Shown here piece by piece: positions 22,973 through 35,913 of a stretch of 64,000 nucleotides of DNA (positions within the stretch are counted from its first letter, which is position 1; every line of letters begins with the position of its first letter). Location: assembly GCF_901000735.1 (NCBI RefSeq), contig NC_081546.1:24616529-24680528 (forward strand). The letters are read 5' to 3'. The notes beneath the pieces were generated by a model. It was not told the DNA's origin. It ran no database searches and saw only the letters and a list, made by a program, of their open reading frames with translations. A program made the translations under genes and the position numbers. The DNA is from Corylus avellana (taxonomy: Eukaryota > Streptophyta > Magnoliopsida > Fagales > Betulaceae).

Positions 22973-25900
22973 TCAGTTCCAACCAGTTTCTAGTGGCATG
23001 ACTGAAGTTCTCTCTTTCTTTCTAGATGCAAGGCGAGATTTCAGCTGCACAGCAATCAATATAATGTTTAAGCAACAAATGAGAGACATTATCTGGTAAA
23101 CAACAAACAGAAACATTGACTCAAATTGTTTTAAATAGGATTCTTTGTTTACTCAAATTGTTTCCCTACTAATAAATACCATGTTTTACATTAGTTTTCA
23201 TTATTCAGAGGCTATTGAGAAGAAACCTGAAAACCGTGAAGAGAGATAAAGCCTAAACCTTTCTTAAGCTTAACCTTCCTTGCTTCTCTTCCTTATTAAC
23301 AAACCACTATGAATCCTTAAGTTTTTTTCTGGGGGTTGGCGTTTGGCTGATAAGTTCATAAGGGCTGGAGTTCTGTAGAAGAAAGCCAAAGTTCTGGAGT
23401 TGCTTTGGAACAGAAATCGATGGTGTCACTCATGGGATTACAAGACTTGCTTTGAGTCTACAAAGGTTTTGTGAGTACTTAAACAGATTATAATCCTTTT
23501 CTTCTATAGTAGACTTTTTTGGTGGCTAAGTGCCACCAGAGTTCTTTTTCTTTGGAATTGTTTCAAAAGTTTTTCACTTCATTAAAAAAATCCCTGCACA
23601 ATATCTTTTGTTTACTGCACTTATATTTTGGATTTTTGTTGATTGATTTTGATTGGTTTGTGTCTCTCTAAATTTTAGTTGGTAAGTTTTAGAGATGGAT
23701 ACAATCTACACATCATAGACAATCGAAGACCATCTATACATAAAATTGGTAATCCAAAGAAAATTCCATCAGGAAACTAGTCATAAATACAAACACAACA
23801 GATATCCAGACTACCTTTATGCATAAAGTTCCATCAGAAGGAAAATTAGGACCAAGAAAGCTGGGATTTCATACCTTCTCTATATGCTTTAAATGCTGTA
23901 GAACCTGTTCTGTTTCTAGTTCCTGGAAAGGAAGAAGGTTGTGTCAAAATATAATCATATGGTTTTATACGAGAGAGCAAGAGAGAGAGAGAGAGAGAGC
24001 CCAGGGGCAGTAAAACTTAAAGCCTGAAAATTTTCTAAGGTCTTGAGCTGTTTGGTGGCTACTCTAAAAAACATATTTGTTGAACAACCAGTTTGCTTAA
24101 AATTTTTGATTGTCTTTGATGTTTTCCTATGAAGTGGGTGTAAGAGGATATTAAGATCTACAGATTGTGCATATGCCCCTAGAATTAAAAGCTCAAACTT
24201 TGCTATGCTGTCTAAACTTTGCTTTGCTTGGACCTGTTCATTAGAACTTTGCTTGTGCTGGCAAAGAGCACAGTTTCTATATATCTTTTAATGCTTATAT
24301 GACCTTTGGAACATAAGCATCTGGGCATTGATTTGGTTCATTCAGATTACCAGCAAAATTTCTGGCCCTATTTGAAATGGGAATGAGCATTTTGGTGTTA
24401 TCTTAACTACTGGTAAGGATTTGTTTGGACCTCTGTCCAATGATATATTTGGATCCACTCGAAAAATGTGAAAAGGAAATTTGGTCATCATCTCAGATAT
24501 CAGTGAGGATATGCGGACTATTCCAGGATACTAATAAGAATTATGTATAAGCTCCCATATTATAATCTGCTCTGAATTCTGTTATGACAGTATGAACTTC
24601 TAAATTTATCCTATGCTTGAACTTGCCTCATTTACCATTGATATCATGTAAATCCTTCTGCTGTCTTAAAACAAACTAATGCTGAAGCCTAAAATACTTC
24701 GCAATATATATATATATTGAATAAACCTTGCAATATATTTAGTTTCAGTTAGAAGTAAGTTCCCTGCAATTCTACTACATACCATGCAAAATGATACTTT
24801 CCAAGTATAATGATCTAAATAACAAGGAAACCATTAGGAAAGTTTGTTAGCAGGAATGAAAAGTATATGTTATTACCTGAGGAACAGCACAGTCAGCATG
24901 GGCTGGGTCCCAAAGAACAGCGCAGGAACAATCCCAATTATCAGTTTGGACTTTGGCAAATGGAGCCCTGTAACATCAAAACTCACTAAAAGTTCCCCCT
25001 AAAGTAATCTAGACTATGACATGGATGCAGAGTCAGCAGGTGTGCGTGAGTGTGATGAATGTATATACATAGCTATTATGCATACCAAAAAGTACCCTGA
25101 TTAATTAATTAGAAGATATGCATCAAGAATAAATCTTATCCTTCTACCTGCGCCACTTTCCACATATAGTTCCTTTAACACGTTCCCTTGAGTCATCATA
25201 TAAAACTTCACGACATTGAAGCCAATTACTCATAGATTTCGGCATGGGAAACTTGACCGAAAAGCTCGCCTAACAAGAGTAATATAAAAATGACAGTGCC
25301 TTAGATTCATCTGATCATAAATTATCTCAAGGACAAGGATTTTCTAAGTGAAGTAAATCATACATCTGATCATAAATATATTATTACCTTAATCAAACTA
25401 CACTTATAAGATGACAAATAATTATAGCAACGAACATATTTCTAAACCTAATTTTTTTTCAAAAAATCTAGTTATTTTGAAAAATCAGTTTCATAGGTTG
25501 GAGCAAAGATTGCTTACATGTATGTCAATGGTTTCTGCTGGATCCATTTTGGAAGGTTCACCAATGCAATTGACATCACTGTACAAAAAGTAACAAGGTT
25601 GAAATAAGAAGATATATAAGCCCATAAATTCTAAAACATATATGATCCTGTAAATTGTGGCATGGCATATGTCTAGCAAATGTTAAACAGGTAGAACTAC
25701 GTGAGATGACCATTATAGGTCAAAGGAAAAGCTTCCCAGTCCACTCAACAACCTGTCTTCAAATACAATGATCTAAGGTCATCAGCCACTGAAGTTGGCT
25801 GCATTCATCTTCTTAGTGAATTGGAGATGACTCATAATTCTTTCACTTTTATTAACACAATCTGGGAGTTCACTCAAAGCTTTTATTAGTAATGAACTTG

Positions 25901-27603
25901 GGAGCATATTTTTTTATAGTTCTTCCTCTTTCCTCTGCTCAATTAATCTCTAAATCAAATACATTGTAGCAATGCTAATGAAGATTTTAAAAACATTTTA
26001 ATAAGAAATCAGTCCCTGGAATTGGCTTGTGCAAAAAGGACACTGAACTTCAAGCAATTGACAAACATATGTCAATGGGAATACAGAACAAAACTTAGTA
26101 AGTTATTACTTAAAGAAGCTACAATAGTACACTTGCAACACCAATAAAAGAAATGAAAATATAAAATAAAACAGGAGTTAGAGTTGATGAAAATCCATAT
26201 AGTAGCATAATCACACAAGTTATTACCACCTGGTTACATACAAAAAGATGAAGTCAAGCAAAAGTATCCGAATAAAAAAAGCAAAAAAATAAAAAATAAA
26301 TAGATAAGTGAAGTCTACATTGTATCATCAGATTAATTATAACAATCCTGCTTTGAAATTTATAATTGCACTTAAAAGAAGATGAGGTTCATTAACTAAA
26401 CAAATGCAACTCACATGAAACCAGAATAAACTAAATTAAAAACAACAACAACACAGATTGTCAACAACCAAGAATGTAAAGATGAGCACTACAAGTTACC
26501 AATATGACATACTTGGAAATTTGATCACACCAGTCAGGAACTTTTGCCTGAAAGTCTTTGCCAATCCGAACTTTAGATGTATAGGACTCAGTCTGTTTCA
26601 ACATGTGTGCTATTGGACCCAATCCAAATCTTGATGCAGTATAACTCCGAGTAATACATGATTTTGAAAAAGAATTCTTATTTGATGAATTGCAGTTCAT
26701 TTTTGAACAAGAATGACAAAACCACTCATCAATCGGCAACATCCTCAGCCTAGGTTTGCAGCAAGATACATGGAATGCCTCTTCACATTGATCACAAAGC
26801 AACATATTCAATATATTTTCTGAAAGACTACACTGCTTACAAGACCGGGTATAGCCTCTATCACTACCAATTCCCAGAACGTCAGTAGAAGCACAACTTC
26901 TTTTAGGGCAAACACGTTCAAGCAATCCATTACTTCTTAGTACAGAAATGCATAGTTCTTTGAGAAAGAGATCTTGATTTGAAACCTTAGAACCCTGAAT
27001 ATCATGACTAAGCCTCTCTGTAATGTGATTAGCCTCATTAGTTTTGATAACAGAACCAAATTGTATATCTGGTTCCCGTAAAGAACAGTCAGATATAAGA
27101 TCCTCCTTACCAAAGCTAACAGACTTTGAGTTAGTATTCACGTCTGGTTTTATGAAGACTTTAAATTCTGAACAAGGATTCTTGCTAAAGTTTTGTGAAT
27201 TGAGGACAGAAGCATTACCACCATTGAACTCTAAAACTGATTTATCTGCAGAGAGAGAAGAAGCACTAGTTCCATCATCAATTGTATCCTCAACTTGAAT
27301 GTCTGAAGGACCATTCTTAGCTGCAAATACAGGTACTTCATTAACTTCCACCTCAAGAGGAAAAATAACCACAGAATTTTTCGGGAGCTTCCTTCGCTTG
27401 CAAATGTAACTTGATCCAGAAGTTTCAAACGTTGTGCTGGCTGTCAATAGCTCTGAACCATCCTTAGAGAGTTCGTTACAGTTTATACAACATTGCCTGG
27501 TTTCAGCATTTATCCACTCAAATGGTAAGTCTCGTTTCCCATGATCAGAGGTAAAGGATAAAGCTGCTTCAAGTGAACTTGGGATAGAGCTCTGCAATAA
27601 CAT
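22973..27603 (-). CDS. PHD-finger protein with a divergent CW-like zinc finger, six exons, 494 aa
   Basis: Exons on the minus strand are 27603-26513, 25578-25518, 25269-25148, 24967-24877, 23922-23875 and 23044-22973. All junctions are GT-AG with consistent phase; the sum is 1485 nt, ending TGA at 22973-22975. The PHD finger at about residues 252-298 has C4HC3 ligands: CKQC, CDQC, HVSC, CHSC. A second putative zinc module follows: Trp400 and Cys403 in NWLQC, Cys420 and Trp423 in CGKWRR, then WDCSC (Cys438/440) and ADCAVPQE (Cys451). It resembles a CW domain with an enlarged first loop. PHD and CW domains read histone H3 tails, so a nuclear chromatin role is inferred. The N-terminal 250 residues are polar and low in similarity to anything I know. 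The start is ATG 27603; a GTG lies upstream in frame, and an additional 5' exon cannot be excluded. Exact orthologue not named. Confidence 0.85.
23974..23999. repeat. (GA)n microsatellite
   Basis: GA run in intron 4 of the PHD/CW gene; the copy at 34593-34608 is shorter. Confidence 0.85.
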
Positions 27604-29155
27604 TTCCACACTAGCTCTCACGCTACGCTTTTTTTTTTTTTTTCCTTCTATTATTTGCAGATTTAACCACTATTTCGCCAAATTATTCGCCTTATCTGAC
27701 AAAAACTACAAGAAGAACAATTGCATAGAACATCATCAGAACCCAGCCTTCTACTTCAGTCAGGAAATTTTGATCAATGTTAATCAGGTAAATGAGGACC
27801 GAAACAAAAAAACAAAAAGGAAAACCACTCAAACACACATCTGCAGTTAAAAAAGCAAAAGAAGACGAAAAATAAGCATATAGAATTAAAGAAACTGATA
27901 AACAAATTATACAACTAGCACCCATTATCCAAGAATAGGTTTGAAACTTTGTTCTTATATGGGGGAAATCATACTTTTTTCACTTGGTCAAGTTTGAATT
28001 GCCAACCTGTGATTTAAAAAGTCACACTAGAGTCACCTGAGGTCTAGTTGCATTTGCTTTTGGTTCATGAGTGTATATATTCAAATTTTAATGAGATTAC
28101 TATTGTTTTGTATGGGCTTGAAACCCTGGATTTATAATAAAAGATGTCACCCGAATGGATAAAGTACAACTTTTTATACTAGAGATTGGCAAATCAAACA
28201 CAACAGAAACCATGAGCAGGTAAAGTGTAACTAACCATCACATATATGTGCATGCATGTGTATGTGTCATCAGAAGCATACATTTTTTTTTTTTTAATAT
28301 ATAAGTAAGAAGAATATTACATAGTGCTAAAGCAAATCATCAAATGTAGTCTTCAGGTGTTTATTTTTAATCATACAATCTGGTCAAGTTCTCAGGCTTG
28401 TCCAATTACTTACAAATTGAGTATCCCTGCATTTTCACATTTCATTACCATTTCTCTATCTAAATGAGTTGTACCAAAGAACTAACTGATTTATTGTCCT
28501 CCTAATAGGTGATTCAAGCATCAAGAGGCTTGGTTCTCTCAAAAATGCCTTGTCAAGTAAGTTGTTGTGGAGGTATGCCTTGTCAGTGGCACGGGCAGAG
28601 GAGGATTCCTGTACTTTGGCAGTAGGTCTTATGGAGTTATTATCTAGACCGCCATTAAGATTTCCTGGGTAAATTTAGGTATTTCCAGTCTTCAAGGTGA
28701 GAGATAGGAGAAGAATATCTCTTAGGCATAGCCTGAAGCTTGATTATCGACCTTCCAACCAATTTCACCAGATTTATTTGCCATAGCTAAAGAATAGATG
28801 CCAATTATATTGGCTGGTCAGAAGGTGAGCTTCATTGAAGCCCAAAATTTGAAATAGATTATAGTATAAAAAACTAGATTTGCTGGAAGCTTTATTCCAT
28901 GTCTTTTAGAGATTCGTGTTAGCAAAGTAGGGAAGACAAACTACAACGAGCCTCAACTTGTGATATTTATTATCTTTTCTGACTCTTGTTACAAGGCATT
29001 GAGGAGAGGATCATAAGGCCACGTAGCGAGCAAAAATTCATTCTAGGTAGCTTTTATAACTAGAACTATAAATAGTTATTGACAAAAGTAAGTCAGTTCC
29101 CTATGTCAGTTCCCTTTTCAATTAAATCCTTTCAAGGCACCACTTCAGACCAAGA
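27604..29155. other. upstream region of the PHD/CW gene
   Basis: A T-run of about 14 bases (27629-27642) lies just upstream of the start codon on the minus strand. No upstream coding exon was identified. The ORF at 27692-27925 on the minus strand is hydrophobic and without family similarity. Probably 5' UTR, promoter and intergenic DNA. Confidence 0.4.
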
Positions 29156-29163
29156 CCTCCCTT

Positions 29164-30158
29164 CAATGGTGGAGCCAGGGGCAAATTACCCCCCTAAAAG
29201 CTCAAACCATGAAATCTTATTACAAGTATTTCAACAGAATCTTAAATTTTTCATGCTTGGAGTTTTATGATTAACTAAACCCAATCTAGTGATCAATTGA
29301 TCATGCAGTTAATAAGATTTCATGATTGGATTTGGTTAATCATAAGGCTGCAAGCATGAATTTTTTTTTTATTTTTTTTAACTATTGAATCTTAAATTCA
29401 ATGGTCTATACCAACCGCGGTCACGAAGAAAAGCTCAAAGCATGAAAAATTCACATTATTATTGTGTAGAGCTTTATTATATTGTTATACATATGCAACT
29501 CCAAGAACTTAACAATCATTTTGATGAGGTGAATTTTGAAATATGACTCACTTACTACTTTTAACAAAGAGAAATTAATTCGGTTTGCTCAGTGTTATCA
29601 GAATGATTTTTCAACAGTTCAACTTATCACCTTGGATGATCAACTTGAAACATACATCATTCACATGCGTTCTATTGAAGAATTTGCAACGGTCAAAGGA
29701 ATTGGAAAACTTGCTGAAAAGATGGTAGAAATGAAAAAGGATATTGTATATCCATTAGTTTATTCACTGGTGACATTAACATTGATTCTGCCAATTGCGA
29801 AAACTACAGTTGATAGAGCTTTTTCAACAATGAATATTGTTAACAATCGATTATGCATCTGAATGAGAGATCAGTGGATGAATAATTGTTTGGTTATGTA
29901 TATCGAGAATGAAATATTCAAGACTATCAACAATGAAAAAATCATGTAGCGATTTCAAAATATGAAAAGTCGTCAAGGACGACTAAATAAATTAACGTTA
30001 ATAAATTACAAGTTAAATTTATATGTTTTAAACAATAATTAAATTTTGTTGAATTACATATTTATTTTGTTAGTTGTATTCTTTAATATTTTTAATCAAT
30101 TTTTAACTCTATCTTTTAATTGTGCACCCTGTGAACCAAAATCTTGACTCCACCACTA
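29164..30158 (+). mobile_element. hAT transposon remnant, 995 bp, with 8-bp target duplication
   Basis: It is flanked by exact CCTCCCTT duplications (29156-29163 and 30159-30166). The ends are inverted repeats: CAATGGTGGAGCC on the left and GGACTCCACCACTA-like on the right, as in plant hAT elements related to zinc finger MYM-type transposases. The ORF at 29536-29862 encodes the end of the transposase, including the hAT C-terminal dimerisation region (DIVYPLVYSLVTLTLILP then TVDRAFSTMNIV). Its continuation after a stop (MRDQWMNNC) is still readable to about 29990. The bulk of the transposase is deleted, so it is non-autonomous. Confidence 0.85.
29245..29362. repeat. hairpin inside the hAT remnant
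   Basis: TTCATGCTTG...TTATGATTAACTAAACCCAATC pairs with GATTGGATTTGGTTAATCATAA...CAAGCATGAA, arms of about 37 nt with few mismatches around a roughly 40-nt loop. Confidence 0.8.
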
Positions 30159-30166
30159 CCTCCCTT

Positions 30167-31686
30167 TAAATTAAACCATTTCCATTCCAAGCACCAACTA
30201 AGCTACATAGTCGGTACCTCCCTTTCAATCTTGATAATCTCATCAAATACGAAGGATGTATGATGAGAAAAATTAATCAATACTTTTAAAAAAAAAAAAA
30301 AAAACACTTCATCCCATTGCTTAGTGAACATGCTATAGTAGAATTCCCCAGCATGCTTTGTTGTTTGTAAACAAGAAATCTATCAGACCTGGTGGACCAA
30401 CTAACTACAACATAAATTTGTAAATCATTTCTCAAGAAATCAAATTATGAATCCTTGAAAGTTGCATATAATCACATCCCACAACTTATAGCAACCCTTT
30501 TTGCAGAATTGAACTTTTCTTTTCTACTTAGGAAGTGGAAAAACTAAATAAAATATATTACAAAGAAAAAAAAAATCCCAGAATTCAGATTTTCGTTTGG
30601 CCTATTTTCTTTTCATGGTAAATGGGTATCATATTAATCAGAACAAAACAACAAAAATCGGAGAAACTAAAAAGGACTAAAAAATACCAGAAGTATCCGA
30701 AACCACATGTGGCTCTCGAAAAAGCCTCTTCGTCTTCTTCTCCGTTTATCTATCTCTTCGTAAATTTTGTAGTAAAGTTTTGCGCCATTTAAACTGCACC
30801 CGTTTGAATTCAAGCGGCCAAAAGACACTTCTTAGAAAAAGGTAACGGTTTTAAAACTTCGGGCGCCTTTTTTTTTTTTTTTTTCAGAAGGCGCATATTT
30901 TGAATTCAGAGATATTATTCTTTTTGGCTTCCAAAAGTGTTTTTATTTGAATCTAAAAGTGAAAATAGTTTTGAATATTTTATGATGTTTATTCTTATTT
31001 TTGTGTTTTTTTAAGAAGGCAAAAAATTTAGGTTAACGGGTTCTTGACTTCATTTTAAGTTTTCACTAAATTTATTGATATCGCTTAAGTTTTCACTTCA
31101 GTTCGTTTATACAAAACTATTTACAGATTAATAGTTATTAACCGTTTTACCACATCACATGTCACATCTTAAAAATTAAAAATTTTACATGAATAAAATA
31201 AATAAATAAATAATGACTCGAGCAACCACCCAACGAAACGAAATAGTGGCTCGCACAATCATGACAAAATAGATGACTTGCATTGCCACCCCAAGCAGAG
31301 GGGTGGCTCTCGCTACACCCCAAGTAAAGAGGTTATTTGGGTTGGCCGCACAAGTCATCCCTTTGTTAAGGAGAGGTCGAAGGAGTCACCCTCGCTACTA
31401 GGAGGGGTGGCTCCACCCTTTTTTTTTATTTTTTTATTTTTTTATTTTTGGTATTTATATAATAAGTTCCTGAGTCAACTCTCCAAAATTTTTAAATCCC
31501 TAAGTTTTTTTTTTTTATAAAAATTTACTCCATGAGGCAAGGGTAATGACAATAAAATCTCTGCCGTAAAAAATTTTTAACAGTCGTTAGTCAAATTTAA
31601 AATGCATTGTTTCAACTTATTAAAATATTGATTTTTTATTAATTTAATTTTAAAATAAATCTAAAATTTAAAATTTAAAATTAAAA
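30167..31686. other. intergenic, degenerate repeats
   Basis: No gene recognised. The 31210-31420 stretch has repeated words (GGGGTGGCTC, GCTCGCACAA) typical of unclassified plant repeats. Poly-T and poly-A runs are common. Confidence 0.4.
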
Positions 31687-31786
31687 NNNNNNNNNNNNNN
31701 NNNNNNNNNNNNNNNNNNNNNNNNNNNNNNNNNNNNNNNNNNNNNNNNNNNNNNNNNNNNNNNNNNNNNNNNNNNNNNNNNNNNNN
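31687..31786. other. assembly gap (100 N)
   Basis: Exactly 100 N; the left border of duplication copy B lies exactly at this gap. Confidence 0.99.
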
Positions 31787-32932
31787 ATTATTTCTCCCAC
31801 ATGGGCCACATCCCACCACGACCAGCAATGGAGAATCAATTTCATGCAATCACTCTCATGTGAGAGGTTTTCTCACGCTCACTTGCTTGGGCGATTATCG
31901 GGTGAGTTATGATCATATCATCTTAGTGTCCCACATGAGTTAAGTTTAATATTGACCATATGTATATAAACTCTTAAGTACTCTTTTCTTGCAAGCCGGT
32001 TTTCAAGGGTAAGTTATACCCAAGATTTGTAACATTTGATATTAGAACTATCCACTGCATCGAGTATGATCGAATGAGTTGCAGTTTTATGGTTTAGCCA
32101 CGGAGGAAACAACCGGTTTCTTTTTACCATGCATGTATATAAATTATTAAGCACTCTTCTCTTGGAAGCTGCTTTTCAATGATGAATTATACTCGAAGTT
32201 TATAACACGTTGGCATGCTTCATTCACACAAAACTTACCAGGAATCCAATGTGGTCAATTTGGATTCTTCGATATTTGACTTAAATTAGAGACTTGTCAA
32301 TTAGCCAACAGACCAAGTCTTTTAATAGATAGGCTAAGCTTTTTAGTGAATCGGGGCCAAACAATTAAAGTTTGGCCCAAGCACAATATACCTTCACCTT
32401 TTAACGTGAGATTTCAAAGGACCGAAAGGGGGCTATGACTTGTACTGGTCCCCCTCTGTTTCCGTCTCTGCTTGAGTAGGTGAGACTTGAGTAGCATCTC
32501 ACACATGATATGTTACCCATTGCATACACAAGAAGCAACCTCATTGCACTGGATCCAATTTTGATCCAGTTTTGATCTTTCAAAATCATTTTTTTCTTTA
32601 AAATTTTCTTATTTAAAGAAGATAATTGTATGTTTATGTCATTTTTATTAGTTATTTGAGGAAAAATTAAACAGAGATCTAGGGTTGAAAATGATTCTTA
32701 ATTCGGATAAATGATCAGATTAGAAACCAGAATCTTAAAGTCAAAACCACAAAAAAAAAAAAAAAAAAAAAATACAAGAAGCCCTCCATCATAATTTTCC
32801 CCTAAATTTCATAGACATTTTAATCCTCTTTTTCCATCAATCAGACCATTAACCAACTCCGAAGAACAATCCTTATTTGCAGATTTCCATAAGCAATCTT
32901 CTCGCATCCTCAAGTGCTAAACAAAATATAAA

Positions 32933-33066
32933 GAGTAATTTTATTATTTACACCTATTTTTCACCAACTAATGTAGCTTATTTTTTAAGTGACTTACGTT
33001 GGGAGCCACTTAAAACACGTCACATCAACCAATATGAAATGAGTAAGAAAAGTATTAGCATCACTC
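32933..33066. mobile_element. Mutator-like MITE (paralogue of 22328-22461)
   Basis: Same length (134 bp) and same flanking AAATATAAA words as copy A, so the insertion predates the duplication or the allelic split. Confidence 0.7.
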
Positions 33067-33584
33067 AAATATAAACCACAACATAAGGGATGATCGGGCC
33101 GGGGAGGGAATAGGGGTTGAAAATAAGAGTGAATTACTCATCACTCCAATGAACACCTATCATATATATATTTCCAACAAAATTCATCATTTCAAAGTTC
33201 AATGATTAAAGTCCTTGTCTTGAACATTTACAAGAGACAAAAGAAGTGTGGGATAGCTATAGATCAAAAACCAGGTGTAGGCAAGAAATCAGTTACTCCA
33301 AAAAGAAAATAGTAATAAGGAAAAACAAAGAACTTAGGGTTCTTATCTACTTTGGCACTTATAAAGAAAGTATAAGTTAGAGGGTGTGTATAGTCGTCAC
33401 AGAAAAACCCAAGTCCATCCCTGTGATGCTACAAACTGTTTCTGTATGTGTATCTGTATGTGTATTGTTACACTGGAGAGAAAATAAAATTTGTTAACAT
33501 GAATAAAAAAAAAAATATTAAAAAAAAAAATCAAATTTTAAGTATTAAACAAAATAAAAATAATTTCACAAACTTACATGACTT

Positions 33585-35272
33585 TCAGTTCCCACCAGTT
33601 TCTAGTGGCATGACTGAAGTTCTCTCTTTCTTTCTAGATGCAAGTCGAGATTTCAGCTGCACAACAATCAATATAATGTTTAAGCAACAAATGAGAGACA
33701 TTATCTGGTAAATCAACAAACAGAAACATTGACTCAAATTGTTTTAAATAGGAATCTTTGTTTACTTAAATTGTTTCCCCACTAATAAATACCATGTTTT
33801 ACATGAGTTTTCATTATTCAGAGGCTATTGAGAAGAAACCTGAAAACCATGAAGAGAGAGAAAGCCTAAACCTTTCTTAAGCTTAACCTTCCTTGCTTCT
33901 CTTCCTTATTAACAAACCACTATGAATCCTTAGTTTTTTTGTGTGTTGGCGTTTGGCTGATAAGTTCATCAGGGCTGGAGTTCTGTAGAAGAAAGCCAAA
34001 GTTCTGGAGTTGCTTTGGAACAGAAATCGATGGTGTCACTCATGGGATTACAAGACTTGCTTTGAGTCTACAAAGGTTTTGTGAGTACTTAAACAGATTA
34101 TAATCCTTTTCTTCTATAGTAGACTTTTTTGGTGGCTAAGTGCCACCAGAGTTGTTTTTCTTTGGAATTGTTTCAAAAGTTTTTCACTTCATTAAAAAAA
34201 TCCCTGAACAATATCTTTTGTTTACTGCACTTATATTTTGTATTTTTGTTGATTGATTTTGATTGGTTTGTGTCTTTCTAAATTTTAGTTGGTAAGTTTT
34301 AGAGATGGATACAATCTACACATCATAGACAATAGAAGACCATCTATATATAAAGTTGGTAATCCAAAGAAAATTCCATCAGGAAACTAGTCATAAATAC
34401 AAACACAACAGATATCCAGACTACCTTTATGCATAAAGTTCCATCAGAAGGAAAATTAGGACCAAGAAAGCTGGGATTTCATACCTTCTCTATATGCTTT
34501 AAATGCTGTAGAACCTGTTCTGTTTCTAGTTCCTGGAAAGGAAGAAGGTTGTGTCAAAATGTAATCATATGGTTTTATACGAGAGAGCAAGAGAGAGAGA
34601 GAGAAGAGAGCCCAGGGTCAGTAAAACTTAAAGCCTGAAATTTTTCTAAGGTCTTGAGCTGTTTGGTGGCTACTCTAAAAAAGATATTTGTTGAACTATG
34701 AAGTGGGTGTAAGAGAATATTAAGATCTACAGATTGTGCATATGCCCCTAGAATTAAAAGCTCAAACTTTGCTATGCTGTCTAAACTTTGCTTTGCTTGG
34801 ACCTGTTCATTAGAACTTTGCTTGTGCTGGCAAAGAGCATAGTTTCTATATATCTTTTAAGTCTTATATGACCTTTGGAACATAAGCATCTGGGGACATT
34901 GATTTGGTTCATTCAGATTACCAGCATGATTTCTGGCCCTATTTGAAATGGGAATGAGGATTTTGGTGTCATCTTAACTACTGGTAAGGATTTGTTTGGA
35001 CCTCTGGCCAATGAAATATTTGGATCCACTCGAAAAATTGTTAATGGAAATTGGTCATCATCTCAGATATTAGTGAGCATATGTGGACTTTTCCAAGGAT
35101 ACTAATAAGAATTATGTATAAGCTCCCATATTATAATCTGCTCTGAATTCTGTTATGACAGTATGAACTTCTAAATTTATCCTATGCTTGAACTTGCCTC
35201 GTTTACCATTGATATCATGTAAATCCTTCTGCTGTCTTAAAACAAACTAATGCTGAAGCCTAAAATACTTTG

Positions 35273-35320
<48 letters not shown>

Positions 35321-35813
35321 AATAAACCTTGCAATATATTTAGTTTCAGTTAGAAGTAAGCTCCCTGCAATTCTACTACATACCATGCAAAATGATACTT
35401 TCCAAGTATAATGATTAAATAACAAGGAAATCATTAGGAAAGTTTGTTAGCAGGAATGAAAAGTATATGTTATTACCTGAGGAACAGCACAGTCAGCATG
35501 GGCTGGGTCCCAAAGAACAGCGCAGGAACAATCCCAATTATCAGTTTGGACTTTGGCAAATGGAGCCCTGTAACATCACAACTCGCTAAAAGTTCCCCCT
35601 AAAGTAATCTAGACTATGACATGGATGCAGAGTCAGCAGGTGTGCGTGTGAGTGTGATGAATGTATATACATAGCTATTATGCATACCAAAAAGTACCCT
35701 GATTAATTAGAAGATATGCATCAAGAATAAATATTATCCTTTTACCTGCGCCACTTTCCACATATAGTTCCTTTAACACGTTCCCTTGAGTCATCATATA
35801 AAACTTCACGACA
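33585..35813 (-). pseudogene. partial second copy of the PHD/CW gene (exons 3 part to 6)
   Basis: Exons corresponding to the full gene lie at 35813-35746 (exon 3, truncated by the gap), 35567-35477, 34532-34485 and 33656-33585, all with conserved GT-AG sites and open frame. Exon 5 is identical at protein level; exon 6 differs by Trp to Gly near the end (LETGGN against LETGWN). It contains the second half of the CW-like module but not the PHD exon. Sequence beyond the gap (35914 on) is unrelated, so exons 1-2 are absent from this assembly. It may be a truncated duplicate or a misplaced allele. Confidence 0.75.
35277..35318. repeat. (TA)n microsatellite, expanded in copy B
   Basis: About 21 TA units here against about 6 at the matching place in copy A (near 24706-24717). 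Confidence 0.9.
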
Positions 35814-35913
35814 NNNNNNNNNNNNNNNNNNNNNNNNNNNNNNNNNNNNNNNNNNNNNNNNNNNNNNNNNNNNNNNNNNNNNNNNNNNNNNNNNNNNNNN
35901 NNNNNNNNNNNNN
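35814..35913. other. assembly gap (100 N)
   Basis: Exactly 100 N; cuts exon 3 of the PHD/CW copy on the left and starts duplication 2 copy A on the right. Confidence 0.99.

Larger units (their letters stand above)
20976..25215. repeat. segmental duplication 1, copy A
   Basis: About 4.2 kb aligning in direct orientation with 31787-35813. It covers the 3' flank and exons 6, 5, 4 and part of 3 of the PHD/CW gene. Differences are scattered substitutions, a shorter first 500 bp in copy B, and microsatellite length changes. Copy A continues into unique sequence on both sides. Confidence 0.9.
31787..35813. repeat. segmental duplication 1, copy B, bounded by gaps on both sides
   Basis: Direct-orientation copy of 20976-25215 at high identity (estimated by eye at about 95% or more outside indels). 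Both edges coincide with 100-N gaps, and both fall inside sequence that continues in copy A. That is what an alternative-haplotype contig placed in the scaffold would look like. Confidence 0.9.

Noticed and set aside
26461..26512. Extension of PHD/CW exon 1 to the ORF stop (YVILVTCSAH...)
   Set aside because: A strong GTATGT donor at 26512 and phase agreement with exon 2 show this is intron.
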